This document shows, in pieces, positions 1-8,589 of a stretch of 64,000 nucleotides of DNA. The stretch lies in contig NZ_JAXMNY010000004.1 in NCBI RefSeq assembly GCF_034670185.1, positions 1 to 64,000 of the forward strand, in the 5' to 3' direction. The first letter of the stretch is position 1; each line of letters opens with the position of its first letter. The DNA is from Nisaea sp. (GTDB lineage Bacteria > Pseudomonadota > Alphaproteobacteria > Thalassobaculales > Thalassobaculaceae). The notes under the pieces are model-generated. The model had not been told where the DNA came from, searched no databases, and worked only from the letters and a program-made list of their open reading frames with translations. The position numbers and the translations under genes were made by a program.

Positions 1-2099
1 GCTCTGCCTCTGTGGATTCTATCACCGGCACAAGTGGCGCCGATACCATTGCCGGTGGCGGCGGTGCGGACGTTATCAATGCGGGCGACGGCGCCAACCT
101 GATCTCCGGCGGTGCAGGCGCCGACAACCTGATCGGCGGCACAGGCGCAGACACTTTTGCCGCGACTTCCGCGGACATCACAGGCCTGGCAGAGACCGTC
201 AGTGGCGGCGGCGGCACGGACGTCCTCGCCCTCAATGGCGGCGGTGCCTTTGACCTCTCCAGCGCCACACTAAACAGCGTTGAGCTGATCTCCGGCTCCA
301 CCTCCGCAGATTCCATTACAGGCACAAGCGCTGCCGACACGATTAACGCGGGCGATGGTGCAAACCTGGTCTCTGGCGGTGCTGGTGCGGACGTGATCTC
401 GGGCGGGGCGGGCGCGGACAGCCTGTTCGGACAGAACGATAACGACACCCTGTTCGGGCTTTCCGGTAATGACTTTCTCGATGGCGGCGCCGGCGCGGAT
501 GTCATTTACGGCAACGCCGGAGCAGACACACTCTCCGGCGGGGCCGACGCGGATACGCTCTATGGCGGGGCCGACGCGGATATCATCTCGGGCGGGGCCG
601 GGGCCGATCTGCTGATTGGCGGCACTGGCAATGATACCTTCACGGGCAGCGTCAGCGATCTCAACGCCGACACAATCTCCGGCCTTGAAGCCGGCGACAC
701 GATCGTCATCACCGGCACCGACCTTTCGAGTCTGAACGGCACCACCGCCGGCAGCACAATCGATCTCGGCGGCGGCAGTACGCTGAACCTCGCCGGCACG
801 TCAGGCAGCGTGACATTCACGGCCTCCTTCTCCGGCGGCAATACGACCCTCACCACCGCAACGGCGACTCCCTCGGCTTCTTCCGACAGCGGAAGCAGTT
901 CAGGCGGCGGCCTGACCGTGACCAACCAGACTGCGGCCGACACAGAGGGCACCGCCACCGGGCGTACACTGGCAAACACCAGCGGCAGTACCGCGACCGG
1001 CGCGCTCGTGCAGAATACCGGCAACGGCAACGTAGTGACGGCGACGCTGCCGTCCGGCGTATCACTGACAACCTCCGGCACCTCCAACGCACAGCCGACC
1101 AGCACGGCCAGCACCACCCTGACCGGCGAGATCCAGGCAACAGAGCCGGACACGGGTGCGCAGAGCTTCCTCGACGGACACGGCCAGACCTTCATCACCG
1201 GCTCCGGCGGCGTCAGTCTCGATATCCGCTCGATCACCTTCTCCGGCGGGGGCTCGGGGGCCCAGACCGTTCAGATCACCGGCGATACCGGGACATCTAC
1301 CGGTTCGGAGGCTTTCGTCATCGATACCTCCGGCTTGCCAACGGGCTCTATCTTGCAACTCGACAATATCGAGTTCGCCGCCATCGTCGGCAACGCGACC
1401 GTCAATGGTGGCGCGGGCCAGAACTATGTGGTCGGCGACGATGCAACCCAGTTCATCTCCCTCGGTGCCGAGGACGATACCCTTGCCGGCGGCGGCGGAA
1501 ACGACACAGTCGGCTCCGGCTTCGGCGAGGATATCGTCTACGGCAACCAAGGTACCGACTCCGTCTTCGGCGGCGGCGGCATGGACACCGTCTATGGCGG
1601 TCAAGGCGATGACACTGTTCTCGGTGGCAACGATAATGACGTCGTCTACGGTAACAAAGGCAACGACACCCTCTACGGTGGAGAGAACGAAGATCTCCTC
1701 TATGGCGGCCAGAACGAGGACATTGTCTATGGCAATGCCGGGAACGACACACTTGCCGGCAATCTAGGCAACGACACGCTCTATGGCGGACAGGGCTCGG
1801 ATTACGTGGCGGGTGACGGCGGCGCAGACCTGCTCTTTGGCAATGCCGGAAACGACACACTTGTCGGCGGTGGCGGAGCGGACACTTTTGTCTTTGCGTC
1901 AGGTGGCGGAAACGATCAGGTCAACGACTTCCAGGCGGGGATTGACAGCCTGCAATTCCAGGATGGGTTGACCTACACAGCAACGGAAAGTGACGGGAAT
2001 ACGCTGCTCACACTCTCCGATGGTGGAACAGTCACCCTCATAGGCGTCAACCAAAGCGCCCTCGGATCTGCGGCGACGGCAGGCTGGGACCTGATTTAA
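1..2099 (+). CDS. RTX (hemolysin-type Ca2+-binding repeat) secreted protein, 5' end missing
   Basis: The reading frame is already open at the first base, so this is the C-terminal part (about 698 residues) of a larger protein. The sequence shows two blocks of glycine-aspartate nonapeptides of the GGxGxDxL type, at roughly residues 10-220 and 480-640 of the visible part. A Thr/Ser-rich linker of about 250 residues separates them. Such repeats fold into Ca2+-binding beta-rolls in the extracellular medium. The last 60 residues (DFQAGIDSLQF, then a short beta-rich tail) look like the C-terminal secretion signal used by type I (ABC/HlyD/TolC) exporters. No catalytic domain is visible in this part, so adhesin, S-layer or enzyme cannot be told apart. 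No type I exporter genes lie within the window. Confidence 0.9.
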   Translation, partial: SASVDSITGTSGADTIAGGGGADVINAGDGANLISGGAGADNLIGGTGADTFAATSADITGLAETVSGGGGTDVLALNGGGAFDLSSATLNSVELISGSTSADSITGTSAADTINAGDGANLVSGGAGADVISGGAGADSLFGQNDNDTLFGLSGNDFLDGGAGADVIYGNAGADTLSGGADADTLYGGADADIISGGAGADLLIGGTGNDTFTGSVSDLNADTISGLEAGDTIVITGTDLSSLNGTTAGSTIDLGGGSTLNLAGTSGSVTFTASFSGGNTTLTTATATPSASSDSGSSSGGGLTVTNQTAADTEGTATGRTLANTSGSTATGALVQNTGNGNVVTATLPSGVSLTTSGTSNAQPTSTASTTLTGEIQATEPDTGAQSFLDGHGQTFITGSGGVSLDIRSITFSGGGSGAQTVQITGDTGTSTGSEAFVIDTSGLPTGSILQLDNIEFAAIVGNATVNGGAGQNYVVGDDATQFISLGAEDDTLAGGGGNDTVGSGFGEDIVYGNQGTDSVFGGGGMDTVYGGQGDDTVLGGNDNDVVYGNKGNDTLYGGENEDLLYGGQNEDIVYGNAGNDTLAGNLGNDTLYGGQGSDYVAGDGGADLLFGNAGNDTLVGGGGADTFVFASGGGNDQVNDFQAGIDSLQFQDGLTYTATESDGNTLLTLSDGGTVTLIGVNQSALGSAATAGWDLI

Positions 2100-2116
2100 C
2101 GCACGTGGTTCGCGGT

Positions 2117-3040
2117 TTATCCGGAACGATGTGATGCACGTCCCGACATAGCGTGCATCACACCTCGGCCTATTCCGGCAAGTTTCTCCAGCTTGTTGTC
2201 CTCAAGCAGGATGAGCTTGGCGAGGTCGATTGCGATCGACGCGGCCTCGAAGGCGAAGAAGGCGGGCAGGCGCAAGCCGTGTGCCCGCCAGACGCGCATG
2301 CGGTTGCGGTAGATATAGTACCGGCGGAACCCTGAATGGCTGTTGAAGCGGAAGTCACGACCAAGTAGCCGCTTGTGTTCGAACTCGCCAAGCCGGTGTT
2401 CCAGCCCGGCATCGCCGACTGCGACCAGCCCCCAGCCGAACCGCCGCATGCGAAAGGCGAATTCAAAGTCGATGTAATCGACGAAGAAATCCTCGCGCAT
2501 CAGGCCGATCTCTCGGAACACTTCCGCTTTCACCAGGCTTCCCGAGGCCATGACAAAGGCAACATTGTCGAGCACATCGCCTGGCCCGAACCGGACCCGC
2601 CGGAAATCGAAAGCATGTTTCGAGACATAGGCGCGAGCTTTCAGGGTGCATTCCGCATCGTGCAGACGCGGCGCGACAAGGCCGATCCGCTCCGGTGCCG
2701 GATGACTGGCATAAGCGGCCAGCAGGGCCTCAACCATGCCCGCGTCAGGAACGCTGTCATCGTCGAGCAGCAAAACCCAGTCCGCGCCTTCTTCCAGTGC
2801 CTGCCGGATACCCTGGTTCTGCGCGGCCGCGAGCCCCACATTCTCGTCATTCAGCACCAGCCGGACTTTGTCCCCGTCGGCTTCAGCCACTTCCTTCAGC
2901 TTTTCCGTCACCTGATCGCCAGAATCATTGTCGACGACAATGATGCGCCCAACCTGCGGGGCCAGCGCTTCCAGCCCCCGGAACAGCCGTTCATCGGATT
3001 GATAGGAGACGATAATGGCGGCAACGCTAGTCTGCTGCAT
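2117..3040 (-). CDS. GT2 family glycosyltransferase (rhamnosyltransferase-like)
   Basis: A 307-residue GT-A fold protein. It starts with a VSYQSD strand (residues 11-16), has VDNDSG near 37-41, and the metal/nucleotide-sugar motif LLDDDS with DDD at 93-95. This is the GT2 pattern seen in RfbN-type rhamnosyltransferases that extend polysaccharide chains at the cytoplasmic side of the membrane. Its ATG lies inside the 3' end of the upstream GT2 gene (14-base overlap), preceded by GGGGTGG, so the two are translationally coupled. The gene converges with the RTX gene. A surface-polysaccharide role is inferred from the pair; donor and acceptor sugars cannot be read from sequence. Confidence 0.85.
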   Translation of the reverse strand: MQQTSVAAIIVSYQSDERLFRGLEALAPQVGRIIVVDNDSGDQVTEKLKEVAEADGDKVRLVLNDENVGLAAAQNQGIRQALEEGADWVLLLDDDSVPDAGMVEALLAAYASHPAPERIGLVAPRLHDAECTLKARAYVSKHAFDFRRVRFGPGDVLDNVAFVMASGSLVKAEVFREIGLMREDFFVDYIDFEFAFRMRRFGWGLVAVGDAGLEHRLGEFEHKRLLGRDFRFNSHSGFRRYYIYRNRMRVWRAHGLRLPAFFAFEAASIAIDLAKLILLEDNKLEKLAGIGRGVMHAMSGRASHRSG

Positions 3041-4088
3041 GTTCCACCCCGGTTGGCGGGATCAGTCCCGCTCTGTTTTCACGCCGGATCGGCCGACGGT
3101 CGCCTTCCTTGGCGAAGAGTTTTGCAGGATTCCAGCTCAACGCGGAAAGAAACGTGCAAATCCCCACCTTTCGGCTGGATTGAATTGCGGCCCGCTGTTT
3201 CATGATTTCGGGGAAAGCTGCAAGCGCATCCCTGATCGCCCTTACCCGCACGGCACTGTCGCCGCGCACCGGGCCAAGCAGGACAATGAGCGCGAGCTGT
3301 GCCAGCAGCAACGGCAGAATCAGATGGAACACCGGCGCGGGCATCGTGCGCAGGAACGTCCAGATCCGGTTCCGTGTGATGTGGTAGCGGGAGAATTCCG
3401 AGTTCTCACCGGCAATGGCCGAGGCGACATGCCGGACCCGGGCACCAGCAAGCTGAATACAGCGCTCGCCGGCAAGCCGCAAACGCAGCCCGAGTTCGAC
3501 ATCCTCGTAGTAACAGAAATAGGTCTCGGCAAAACCGCCGACCTGCTCGAAGACATCTTTGCGATAAAACGCAGCAGCGGCACAGGGCCCCATCACCTCG
3601 GCATCTTCCGATATCAGAGATGCGGGCTTCAGCCGGTCACCCCGCCAGGCAAGACCGAGCGGGCTGTAATGATCCCCCGCACCGTCCAGCAAGTCCGGGT
3701 CGCTGTCGAGAAGCTGGGTCGAGCCGAAGACGGAGATGCCGTCATAGCGAGCGACAGCATCCGCGAAGGCCTGGAGCCAATCCGGCTCGGCAAAGGCATC
3801 CGGGTTCAGCAAGGCGAGCCAGGTCCCTCGCGCCTGCCGGGCAAGCAGATTGTTACCGGCGGCAAAGCCTATATTTTCCGGGCTGCGCACCAACTCAGCC
3901 GGGACGCCGAGATCTCCCAGGTCAATATCATCTCCGTCCGGAGACCCGTTATCGAGCACCAGGATTTCGAAATCGCGGCATGTCTGCGCTTCCAGCGCCG
4001 CCAGACAGCGGGGCAGGTACGCGCCCGAATTATAGGCGACGACAAGGACGGAGATTTGTGGCGCTCTGGCTACCATGCGGGTCTGCAA
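3027..4088 (-). CDS. GT2 family glycosyltransferase
   Basis: 353 residues; first gene of a two-gene leftward operon with the following GT2. The GT-A core shows SVLVVAYNSG (residues 13-22), LDNGSPD (45-51), ENIGFAAGNN (71-80) and LLNPDA (93-98). The last is the degenerate DXD version common in dTDP-rhamnose-type GT2 enzymes. A hydrophobic stretch in the C-terminal third (around LILPLLLAQLALIVLL) is probably a membrane anchor or amphipathic attachment. Residue 5 is an alternative Met start. It probably builds a cell-surface glycan together with its overlapping partner. Substrates are unknown. Confidence 0.85.
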   Translation of the reverse strand: MQTRMVARAPQISVLVVAYNSGAYLPRCLAALEAQTCRDFEILVLDNGSPDGDDIDLGDLGVPAELVRSPENIGFAAGNNLLARQARGTWLALLNPDAFAEPDWLQAFADAVARYDGISVFGSTQLLDSDPDLLDGAGDHYSPLGLAWRGDRLKPASLISEDAEVMGPCAAAAFYRKDVFEQVGGFAETYFCYYEDVELGLRLRLAGERCIQLAGARVRHVASAIAGENSEFSRYHITRNRIWTFLRTMPAPVFHLILPLLLAQLALIVLLGPVRGDSAVRVRAIRDALAAFPEIMKQRAAIQSSRKVGICTFLSALSWNPAKLFAKEGDRRPIRRENRAGLIPPTGVEHAAD

Positions 4089-4160
4089 TTGGCTGATTTT
4101 TCATGACCATAGCATGGCCTTATCTCCGCTTTCGAGCACGGAGACACAATCCGCGCAAAC

Positions 4161-4187
4161 AAAAGGGGCTCGTCAGCGACGAGCCCC
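4161..4187 (-). terminator. Rho-independent terminator of speD-speE
   Basis: Perfect 10-bp inverted repeat GGGGCTCGTC / GACGAGCCCC with a 3-base loop. Read on the minus strand it is followed by TTTTGTTT. It lies about 165 bases beyond the speE stop codon. Confidence 0.85.
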
Positions 4188-4352
4188 GTAGGGAGAGTCT
4201 CGGAAGGATCACTTCGCCAGGTTAGGGGGATGCGCGAAAACGCTCCTGGACGTGATTGCTGCCGCTGGGGGAAACGGCGCTTCCTTGCAACTCAATCTAG
4301 TGCGCAGCGGTAAAGAAAGCCTTAAGCGAGCAGCAGAAAAATAGCGGTCGGG

Positions 4353-5201
4353 CTAAACCAGCAGCTTGCGGATGAATTGCGGCAAGCCGAACGCGCCTGC
4401 ATGGGCTTCCGGTGTGTAATAGCGGCAGGAGATGTCAGCGGCTTCGAACCGCTCCGCAATCTTCGGAACGGGAAGCTGGCGCAAAGACTTATCGTCACTG
4501 GCCCAGCCAAAAGCCATCAGCCCGCCCTGATAGGTCGGCACCGCTGCCGTGTAGAACCAGACATCGGTGAAATGCGGGCTGAGACGGTTGAAGCTGTTCG
4601 TCACCTCGCCGCCTTGCACAAACGGCACGCCGTTCTGTGTAAGCAGAATACCGCCGTCGGTGAGGCACCGCTTGCAGGCCTGGTAGAAGCTCTCCCGGAA
4701 CAGCACCTCGCCCGGCCCGATGGGATCGGTCGAATCGACGATGATCACATCCCAGCGCCCGTCCGTCTCCTCGACGAACTTCGCCCCGTCGGCGAATTGC
4801 AGATCGAGTCGGGGATTATCGAACGCACCGTTGCTGAGAGACGGCAGATGCTCGATGCACATGTCGACGACGCTGCGATCAAGCTCGACCATTGTCACCT
4901 GTTCGACCGATGTGTGACGCAGCGCTTCACGCGCCATGCCGCCATCGCCGCCGCCGATGATCAGCACGCGCTTCGCCCGGCCATGGGCCAGGATCGGCAC
5001 ATGCGTGAGCATCTCGTGATAGACGAACTCGTCGCCCTCAGTGGTCTGGACGATGCCGTCGAGCGCCATCACCCGGCCGAAAGCACGGTTTTCGAAGATG
5101 ATCAGATCCTGATGCTCCGTCCGTTCCCGGAAGAGCACCTTGTCGATCACCAGACGTTGTCCGTAGCCGCTGTGGAGGGTTTCGCAGAACCACTCGCTCA
5201 T
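4353..5201 (-). CDS. speE: spermidine synthase (putrescine aminopropyltransferase)
   Basis: Transfers the aminopropyl group of decarboxylated S-adenosylmethionine to putrescine, giving spermidine and methylthioadenosine in the cytosol. The 282-residue length is typical. Visible signature elements are YHEML (61-65), the glycine-rich nucleotide loop GGGDGG (83-88), the acidic strand end MVELD (104-108), and VDSTDPIGP with catalytic or binding Asp at 156 and 159. The start ATG overlaps the TGA of speD (ATGA), so the two genes are translationally coupled and supply donor and transferase together. Confidence 0.95.
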   Translation of the reverse strand: MSEWFCETLHSGYGQRLVIDKVLFRERTEHQDLIIFENRAFGRVMALDGIVQTTEGDEFVYHEMLTHVPILAHGRAKRVLIIGGGDGGMAREALRHTSVEQVTMVELDRSVVDMCIEHLPSLSNGAFDNPRLDLQFADGAKFVEETDGRWDVIIVDSTDPIGPGEVLFRESFYQACKRCLTDGGILLTQNGVPFVQGGEVTNSFNRLSPHFTDVWFYTAAVPTYQGGLMAFGWASDDKSLRQLPVPKIAERFEAADISCRYYTPEAHAGAFGLPQFIRKLLV

Positions 5202-5707
5202 ACGGTCAGGCCCCGTTTCAGGTCGTTGAGCTGAATTGAGTCAGGACGGAAAGCCCGACGAAGCACCGCGATCGCCTTGTGCGGTTCGGCATCTCCACAC
5301 ATGAATACATCGAGCGCAGCATAGCCCCGCTCCGGCCAGGTGTGGATGCTGATATGCGACTCAGCAAGCACAGCAACACCCGACACACCGCCGTTCGGCG
5401 TGAAGTGATGCAGGTGAATGTGCAGCAAGGTCGCCCCGGAAACCTCGACGGCTTCGCGCAGGGTTTCCTCGACATGTGCGAGGTCATCCAGTCGCGAGGC
5501 GCCAACCAGATCGATGATCAGGTGCGTGCCGGCAAAAACCAGCCCGTCCTTCTTCACGAAATGATCGAGAGATGCATCCGAATGCGTCGGTGCCCATTGA
5601 ACGACCGTGCCATCATTATTGGCCGTGCCGGTGGTGTCGGAATTGGTTCTGCTCGGTTGAGTATCCGAGTCCATCCCCAAATCAGCGAAGGCGACGTTTT
5701 TATCCAT
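5198..5707 (-). CDS. speD: S-adenosylmethionine decarboxylase proenzyme
   Basis: Makes decarboxylated SAM, the aminopropyl donor for SpeE. It is a pyruvoyl enzyme made as a proenzyme: the self-cleavage site is visible at AES/H, where Ser117 becomes the pyruvoyl group. The following ISIHTWPE holds the conserved active-site His (122). The ATG at 5707 follows GGAGGGG at good spacing; a TTG three bases upstream is less likely. About 45 residues at the N-terminus (Ser/Thr/Asn-rich) precede the conserved core, longer than short bacterial SpeD proteins. It is the first gene of the speD-speE operon. Confidence 0.95.
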   Translation of the reverse strand: MDKNVAFADLGMDSDTQPSRTNSDTTGTANNDGTVVQWAPTHSDASLDHFVKKDGLVFAGTHLIIDLVGASRLDDLAHVEETLREAVEVSGATLLHIHLHHFTPNGGVSGVAVLAESHISIHTWPERGYAALDVFMCGDAEPHKAIAVLRRAFRPDSIQLNDLKRGLTV

Positions 5708-5992
5708 CAACCCCTCCTATCCAGTAGATGTCCCAGTTACCCCGTCGCATCCCGCTTGCCGCAACACCGTTGGGCGGAATGGTCTGGCGTTCCTTTCGCT
5801 CCGCATGAAGCGGATATAAGCGCGGCGTTCTGAGGCTTTTAGCCCCCCGTAGCAAGTTAATTCTGACCCGCCGCTCGAAAAAGTTCGACCGGAAGCGCCC
5901 CACTTCGTCGCGGTGCCCTGCCGGTCGCGTCTTTCCAAGACACAAATGCGCAATATGTGCGCCTATGTCAAGTCCGTACCTGGATGATTTTT

Positions 5993-6391
5993 TCAACGCG
6001 GCCGCAAGGCGATGCAATCAATCTCGACAAGCGCTTTCCTGGCCAGCCCGGTGACCCCGATGCAGGTCCGGGCCGGTCGGGTTTCGGCACCGAAATACTC
6101 CGCATAGACGGTGTTCATCGCATCGTAGTCACGCTCGAATTCCGTCAGGAACACGCGGGCAGAAACGACATGGCTGAAATCGAGTCCGAGCCCCTCGAGC
6201 ACCAGTCGCAGATTCTCCATGGTCCGGCGGGTTTGCGCCTCGACGCCATCCGGCAGCGGCCGCGCGTCATCCTCTGGATCGGTCGCCAGCTGACCCGTGA
6301 TCAGACACCAGTCGTCAATCTCGACAGCGTGGCTGTATGGAGCGACCGGAGCTGGCGCCTGATTGAATAAATGAAACACCGGTCCCGTCAT
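5993..6391 (-). CDS. RidA/YjgF family protein (reactive enamine/imine deaminase-like)
   Basis: 132 residues of the RidA fold, whose members hydrolyse reactive enamines and imines from PLP enzymes or act in related small-molecule chemistry. Conserved features are APVAPYSHAV near the N-terminus, LITGQLATDP, the helix TMENLRLVLEGLGLDFSHVV and RPARTCIGV with the ligand-binding Arg, then LVEIDCIA. The ATG at 6391 has GGGGAG upstream, so a TTG 15 bases earlier is not preferred. It directly follows the DUF1289 gene in the same direction, so they are probably co-transcribed. The exact substrate cannot be assigned. Confidence 0.85.
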   Translation of the reverse strand: MTGPVFHLFNQAPAPVAPYSHAVEIDDWCLITGQLATDPEDDARPLPDGVEAQTRRTMENLRLVLEGLGLDFSHVVSARVFLTEFERDYDAMNTVYAEYFGAETRPARTCIGVTGLARKALVEIDCIALRPR

Positions 6392-6406
6392 GGCACGTCT
6401 CCCCAA

Positions 6407-6634
6407 TCACTCCACACGCGTCGCTGTACCGGCACTGCGCCGGTTCTTACGCCTTTGCCGAGGAACGGCCGCGCCGCGTCGATCATGCAGTTCGGCAATG
6501 ATCTGAAGTCTGCGATCACTGTCATACCGTGACCAGCCCGAAATCTCCTCGATCGTCCGCCAGCAGCCGAGACAATGACCGCTCTCGCGGTCGATCTGGC
6601 AAACGGCAACGCAGGGAGATGGAATATCGGGCAT
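6407..6634 (-). CDS. DUF1289 family protein
   Basis: A 75-residue protein with the DUF1289 pattern: PSPCVAVCQID, GHCLGCWRTIEEI and W(S)RY. The four cysteines (residues about 8, 12, 21 and 24) suggest a small metal or Fe-S site. Function is not established. The family is widespread in proteobacteria and often sits beside housekeeping genes. The tail after residue 58 is basic and not conserved. It ends immediately before the RidA gene. Confidence 0.8.
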   Translation of the reverse strand: MPDIPSPCVAVCQIDRESGHCLGCWRTIEEISGWSRYDSDRRLQIIAELHDRRGAAVPRQRRKNRRSAGTATRVE

Positions 6635-6680
6635 GACGAAAATCTACCGACCACAGTTTCAGAACATCGAAGCATTGCAG

Positions 6681-6715
6681 AAAAGAAAACGGCGTGGATC
6701 AAAAATCCACGCCGT
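6681..6715 (-). terminator. Rho-independent terminator of the PfpI-like gene
   Basis: Perfect 11-bp stem ACGGCGTGGAT / ATCCACGCCGT with a 5-base loop. On the minus strand it is followed by TTTTCTTTT. It sits 30 bases past the stop of the PfpI-like gene. Confidence 0.85.
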
Positions 6716-6744
6716 CTGCGTCGGTTTATAGTCCGGAAGCGGCG

Positions 6745-7314
6745 TTAAGCTGCTTCGGTCACATTGCTTTCGAAAGCATTGATCAGGGCTGCAAAGCTCT
6801 GGATCATCTCAGCGATACCTTCGGTGCCGCTGGCGGTGACCAGGTTGCCTTCGGTCACGGAAGCGACCTCTTCCCAGCTGGCACCGGCGGCTTCGAGAGC
6901 CTCACGGGTGTCGGCGGAGGAGGTAACGGTCCGGCCCTTGGCATCCTCGACGGTGATCAACAGGGACGTGGCATCGCCGATCAGGGCAACCGGCATACCG
7001 GCGCGCATGAAAGCTTTCAGAACGCGCTGGGCATGGGGGTCTTCAGCAAGCTTCTCAACGCCACGGACACCGCCCGGGACAACGAGGCCAGCATAATCAA
7101 CGGCCAGCGTGTCAGCCAAGTCCGCGTCAACCGGGAAGAAATGGCCCCAGGAACCGTCGTACCAGCCATTGACGAGGCCGGTGGCGCGGGAAACGGCTTT
7201 GACCGTCGCGCCGGCGGCAAGCAACTGCTTTTGGGGCTCGACGAATTCGACTTCATCGAAACCGTTGGCGACCATGATTGCGATATTTTTTCCGGTGAGC
7301 GGCTTGTCCTGCAT
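6745..7314 (-). CDS. DJ-1/PfpI family protein lacking the nucleophilic cysteine
   Basis: 189 residues with the class I glutamine-amidotransferase-like fold of PfpI/YhbO: IMVANGFDEVEF (13-24) carries the conserved Glu, VVPGG occurs near 77-81, and the C-terminal part (GNLVTASG, AALINAF) follows the family. At the nucleophile elbow the family has AICHGPQLL; here the sequence is ALIGDATSLL (around residue 108), so both the catalytic Cys and the adjacent His are absent. The usual peptidase, chaperone or deglycase-type chemistry is therefore doubtful and a binding or structural role is possible. AAGGAGAA lies before the ATG, and the gene is monocistronic with its own terminator. Confidence 0.8.
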   Translation of the reverse strand: MQDKPLTGKNIAIMVANGFDEVEFVEPQKQLLAAGATVKAVSRATGLVNGWYDGSWGHFFPVDADLADTLAVDYAGLVVPGGVRGVEKLAEDPHAQRVLKAFMRAGMPVALIGDATSLLITVEDAKGRTVTSSADTREALEAAGASWEEVASVTEGNLVTASGTEGIAEMIQSFAALINAFESNVTEAA

Positions 7315-7680
7315 TTAGTTCTCCTTTTTCTAGCGTCTCGTCGGGTGCGGCGGGGCCGGAACGGTCCTGGATCAAGACACTCCCGGAATGCACCGAAAAA
7401 TCGGACTCCGGAAAGCAAGTCTCATCAAAACGCCGAATGTGGGCTGGATCCCTCAACACCCGGTCAAGGCCGGGAGCGGGATCAAAACAATTGAAACCGA
7501 CGAGCATTAGCTCGCGGCGTCGGAGATAGCGAAAATCGAGACGAAATTCAAGTCAAGAGATGTGCATGGCTGCGTTGCGCGGATAAATCCGGGCCGGGAT
7601 GCTGGCAAATTCCCAATCCGCCGAACATCCGATCATCTCCACACCAGCCTCAACATGAGTTGAGATGCGATTGGCATCAC
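7315..7680. other. intergenic stretch with a small palindromic element
   Basis: No convincing gene. It contains the presumed promoter of the leftward PfpI-like gene at its left end and a nested palindrome at 7447-7483 (listed separately). Nothing else is recognisable. Confidence 0.5.
7447..7483. repeat. nested palindrome, REP-like
   Basis: Outer arms GATCCC (7447-7452) and GGGATC (7478-7483) enclose an inner hairpin CCCGG-TCAAGG-CCGGG (7459-7474). The layout resembles the short extragenic palindromes common in alphaproteobacterial genomes. A copy count was not possible here. Confidence 0.45.
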
Positions 7681-7754
7681 TGGAGCGGGTGAAGGGAATC
7701 GAACCCTCGTATTCAGCTTGGGAAGCTGATGTTCTACCATTGAACTACACCCGC
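7681..7754 (-). tRNA. tRNA-Gly (anticodon CCC)
   Basis: Read on the minus strand, the acceptor arms GCGGGTG and CACCCGC pair fully, followed by T and an encoded CCA. The anticodon arm TCAGC-TTCCCAA-GCTGA gives anticodon CCC (reads GGG). The T-arm GAGGG-TTCGATT-CCCTT is intact. Length is 74 nt including CCA. Confidence 0.95.
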
Positions 7755-8107
7755 GACACCGCCAAAGATGCGCAAGCAGCGCCCTGCTTACAAGTGAAAT
7801 CGTCTCTCTTGAATGACGGCGGCACGATCACGCACGCCGGCGTCTCAACCGGTTCTGTCTCGGACGGACTTTTCCTCTTCGGTTAATCCCCTGCGACGCG
7901 GGCAATTCCCGCCCTTCCGACGCTTTACAGTCCCATATAGTCACGACATGGTGAGAGATTGTGCGGCCGCTGGCGCTTGCCCGACTGTTGGCGGTGGCGC
8001 ACGCTGCGCTCTATGTAGACTCTTCGGAGTTCCGCTCCACATATAGCGTTGGCACCGGGGACACCGGTAGCAAAGGACAGCGACGGCGCGGGTGAAGGGT
8101 GAAAAGA
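7755..8107. other. intergenic stretch between tRNA-Gly and apaG
   Basis: About 350 bases that must hold the leftward tRNA promoter and the rightward apaG promoter. No protein with family resemblance, no strong hairpin-plus-T terminator and no repeat was seen. Confidence 0.4.
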
Positions 8108-8500
8108 GTGTACAGCGAGACCACGGGCGCGATCAGGGTATTTGTTCAACCCCACTATCTTCCGGATCATTCGGACCCGGAGGAACATCGTTTTGTCTGG
8201 GCCTACAAGGTCACGATCGAGAATCTCGGAGATGCGGAAGTACAGCTGCGTGCACGTCATTGGGAGATTACGGATGCCCTCGGACGCCAACAGAAGGTCG
8301 ACGGGCCAGGCGTCGTCGGTGAACAGCCAGTGATCCGACCGGGCGAAAGTTTCGAATATACTAGTGGTACGCCGCTCGGAACGCCTTCCGGCTTTATGAG
8401 CGGTCACTATGACATGACCGGCCCGGACGGGCACATTTTCACTGTTTCGGTACCCAGTTTCTCGCTGGACCTACCGGAAGCGGCCGGACGGCCAAACTGA
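8108..8500 (+). CDS. apaG: ApaG (Co2+/Mg2+ efflux-associated protein)
   Basis: 130 residues of the single-domain ApaG family (immunoglobulin-like FnIII fold, linked genetically to Co2+ resistance and Mg2+ handling in enterobacteria). The family signature is clear: RFVWAYKVTIENLG, LRARHWEITDALG, VDGPGVVGEQPVIRPGESFEYTSG and the GSMSGHY-like GFMSGHYDM. The GTG at 8108 (VYSETT) is preferred because GAAGGG lies 8 bases upstream and the protein then begins where homologues do. A GTG three codons earlier leaves no room for a ribosome site. Stand-alone gene before folE. Confidence 0.88.
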   Translation: MYSETTGAIRVFVQPHYLPDHSDPEEHRFVWAYKVTIENLGDAEVQLRARHWEITDALGRQQKVDGPGVVGEQPVIRPGESFEYTSGTPLGTPSGFMSGHYDMTGPDGHIFTVSVPSFSLDLPEAAGRPN

Positions 8501-8589
8501 GCGGATGCGCAAGTCGGGCATCCATTGGGAACACTGAGGGCGTAACCCCATCACAATTCATGCGCCCTTGACCGAGAAGGAATTCAAGA

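Noticed and set aside
1..2099. Tandem DNA repeat or CRISPR-like array
   Set aside because: The periodicity is the 27-base coding repeat of RTX nonapeptides, not identical repeats with spacers.
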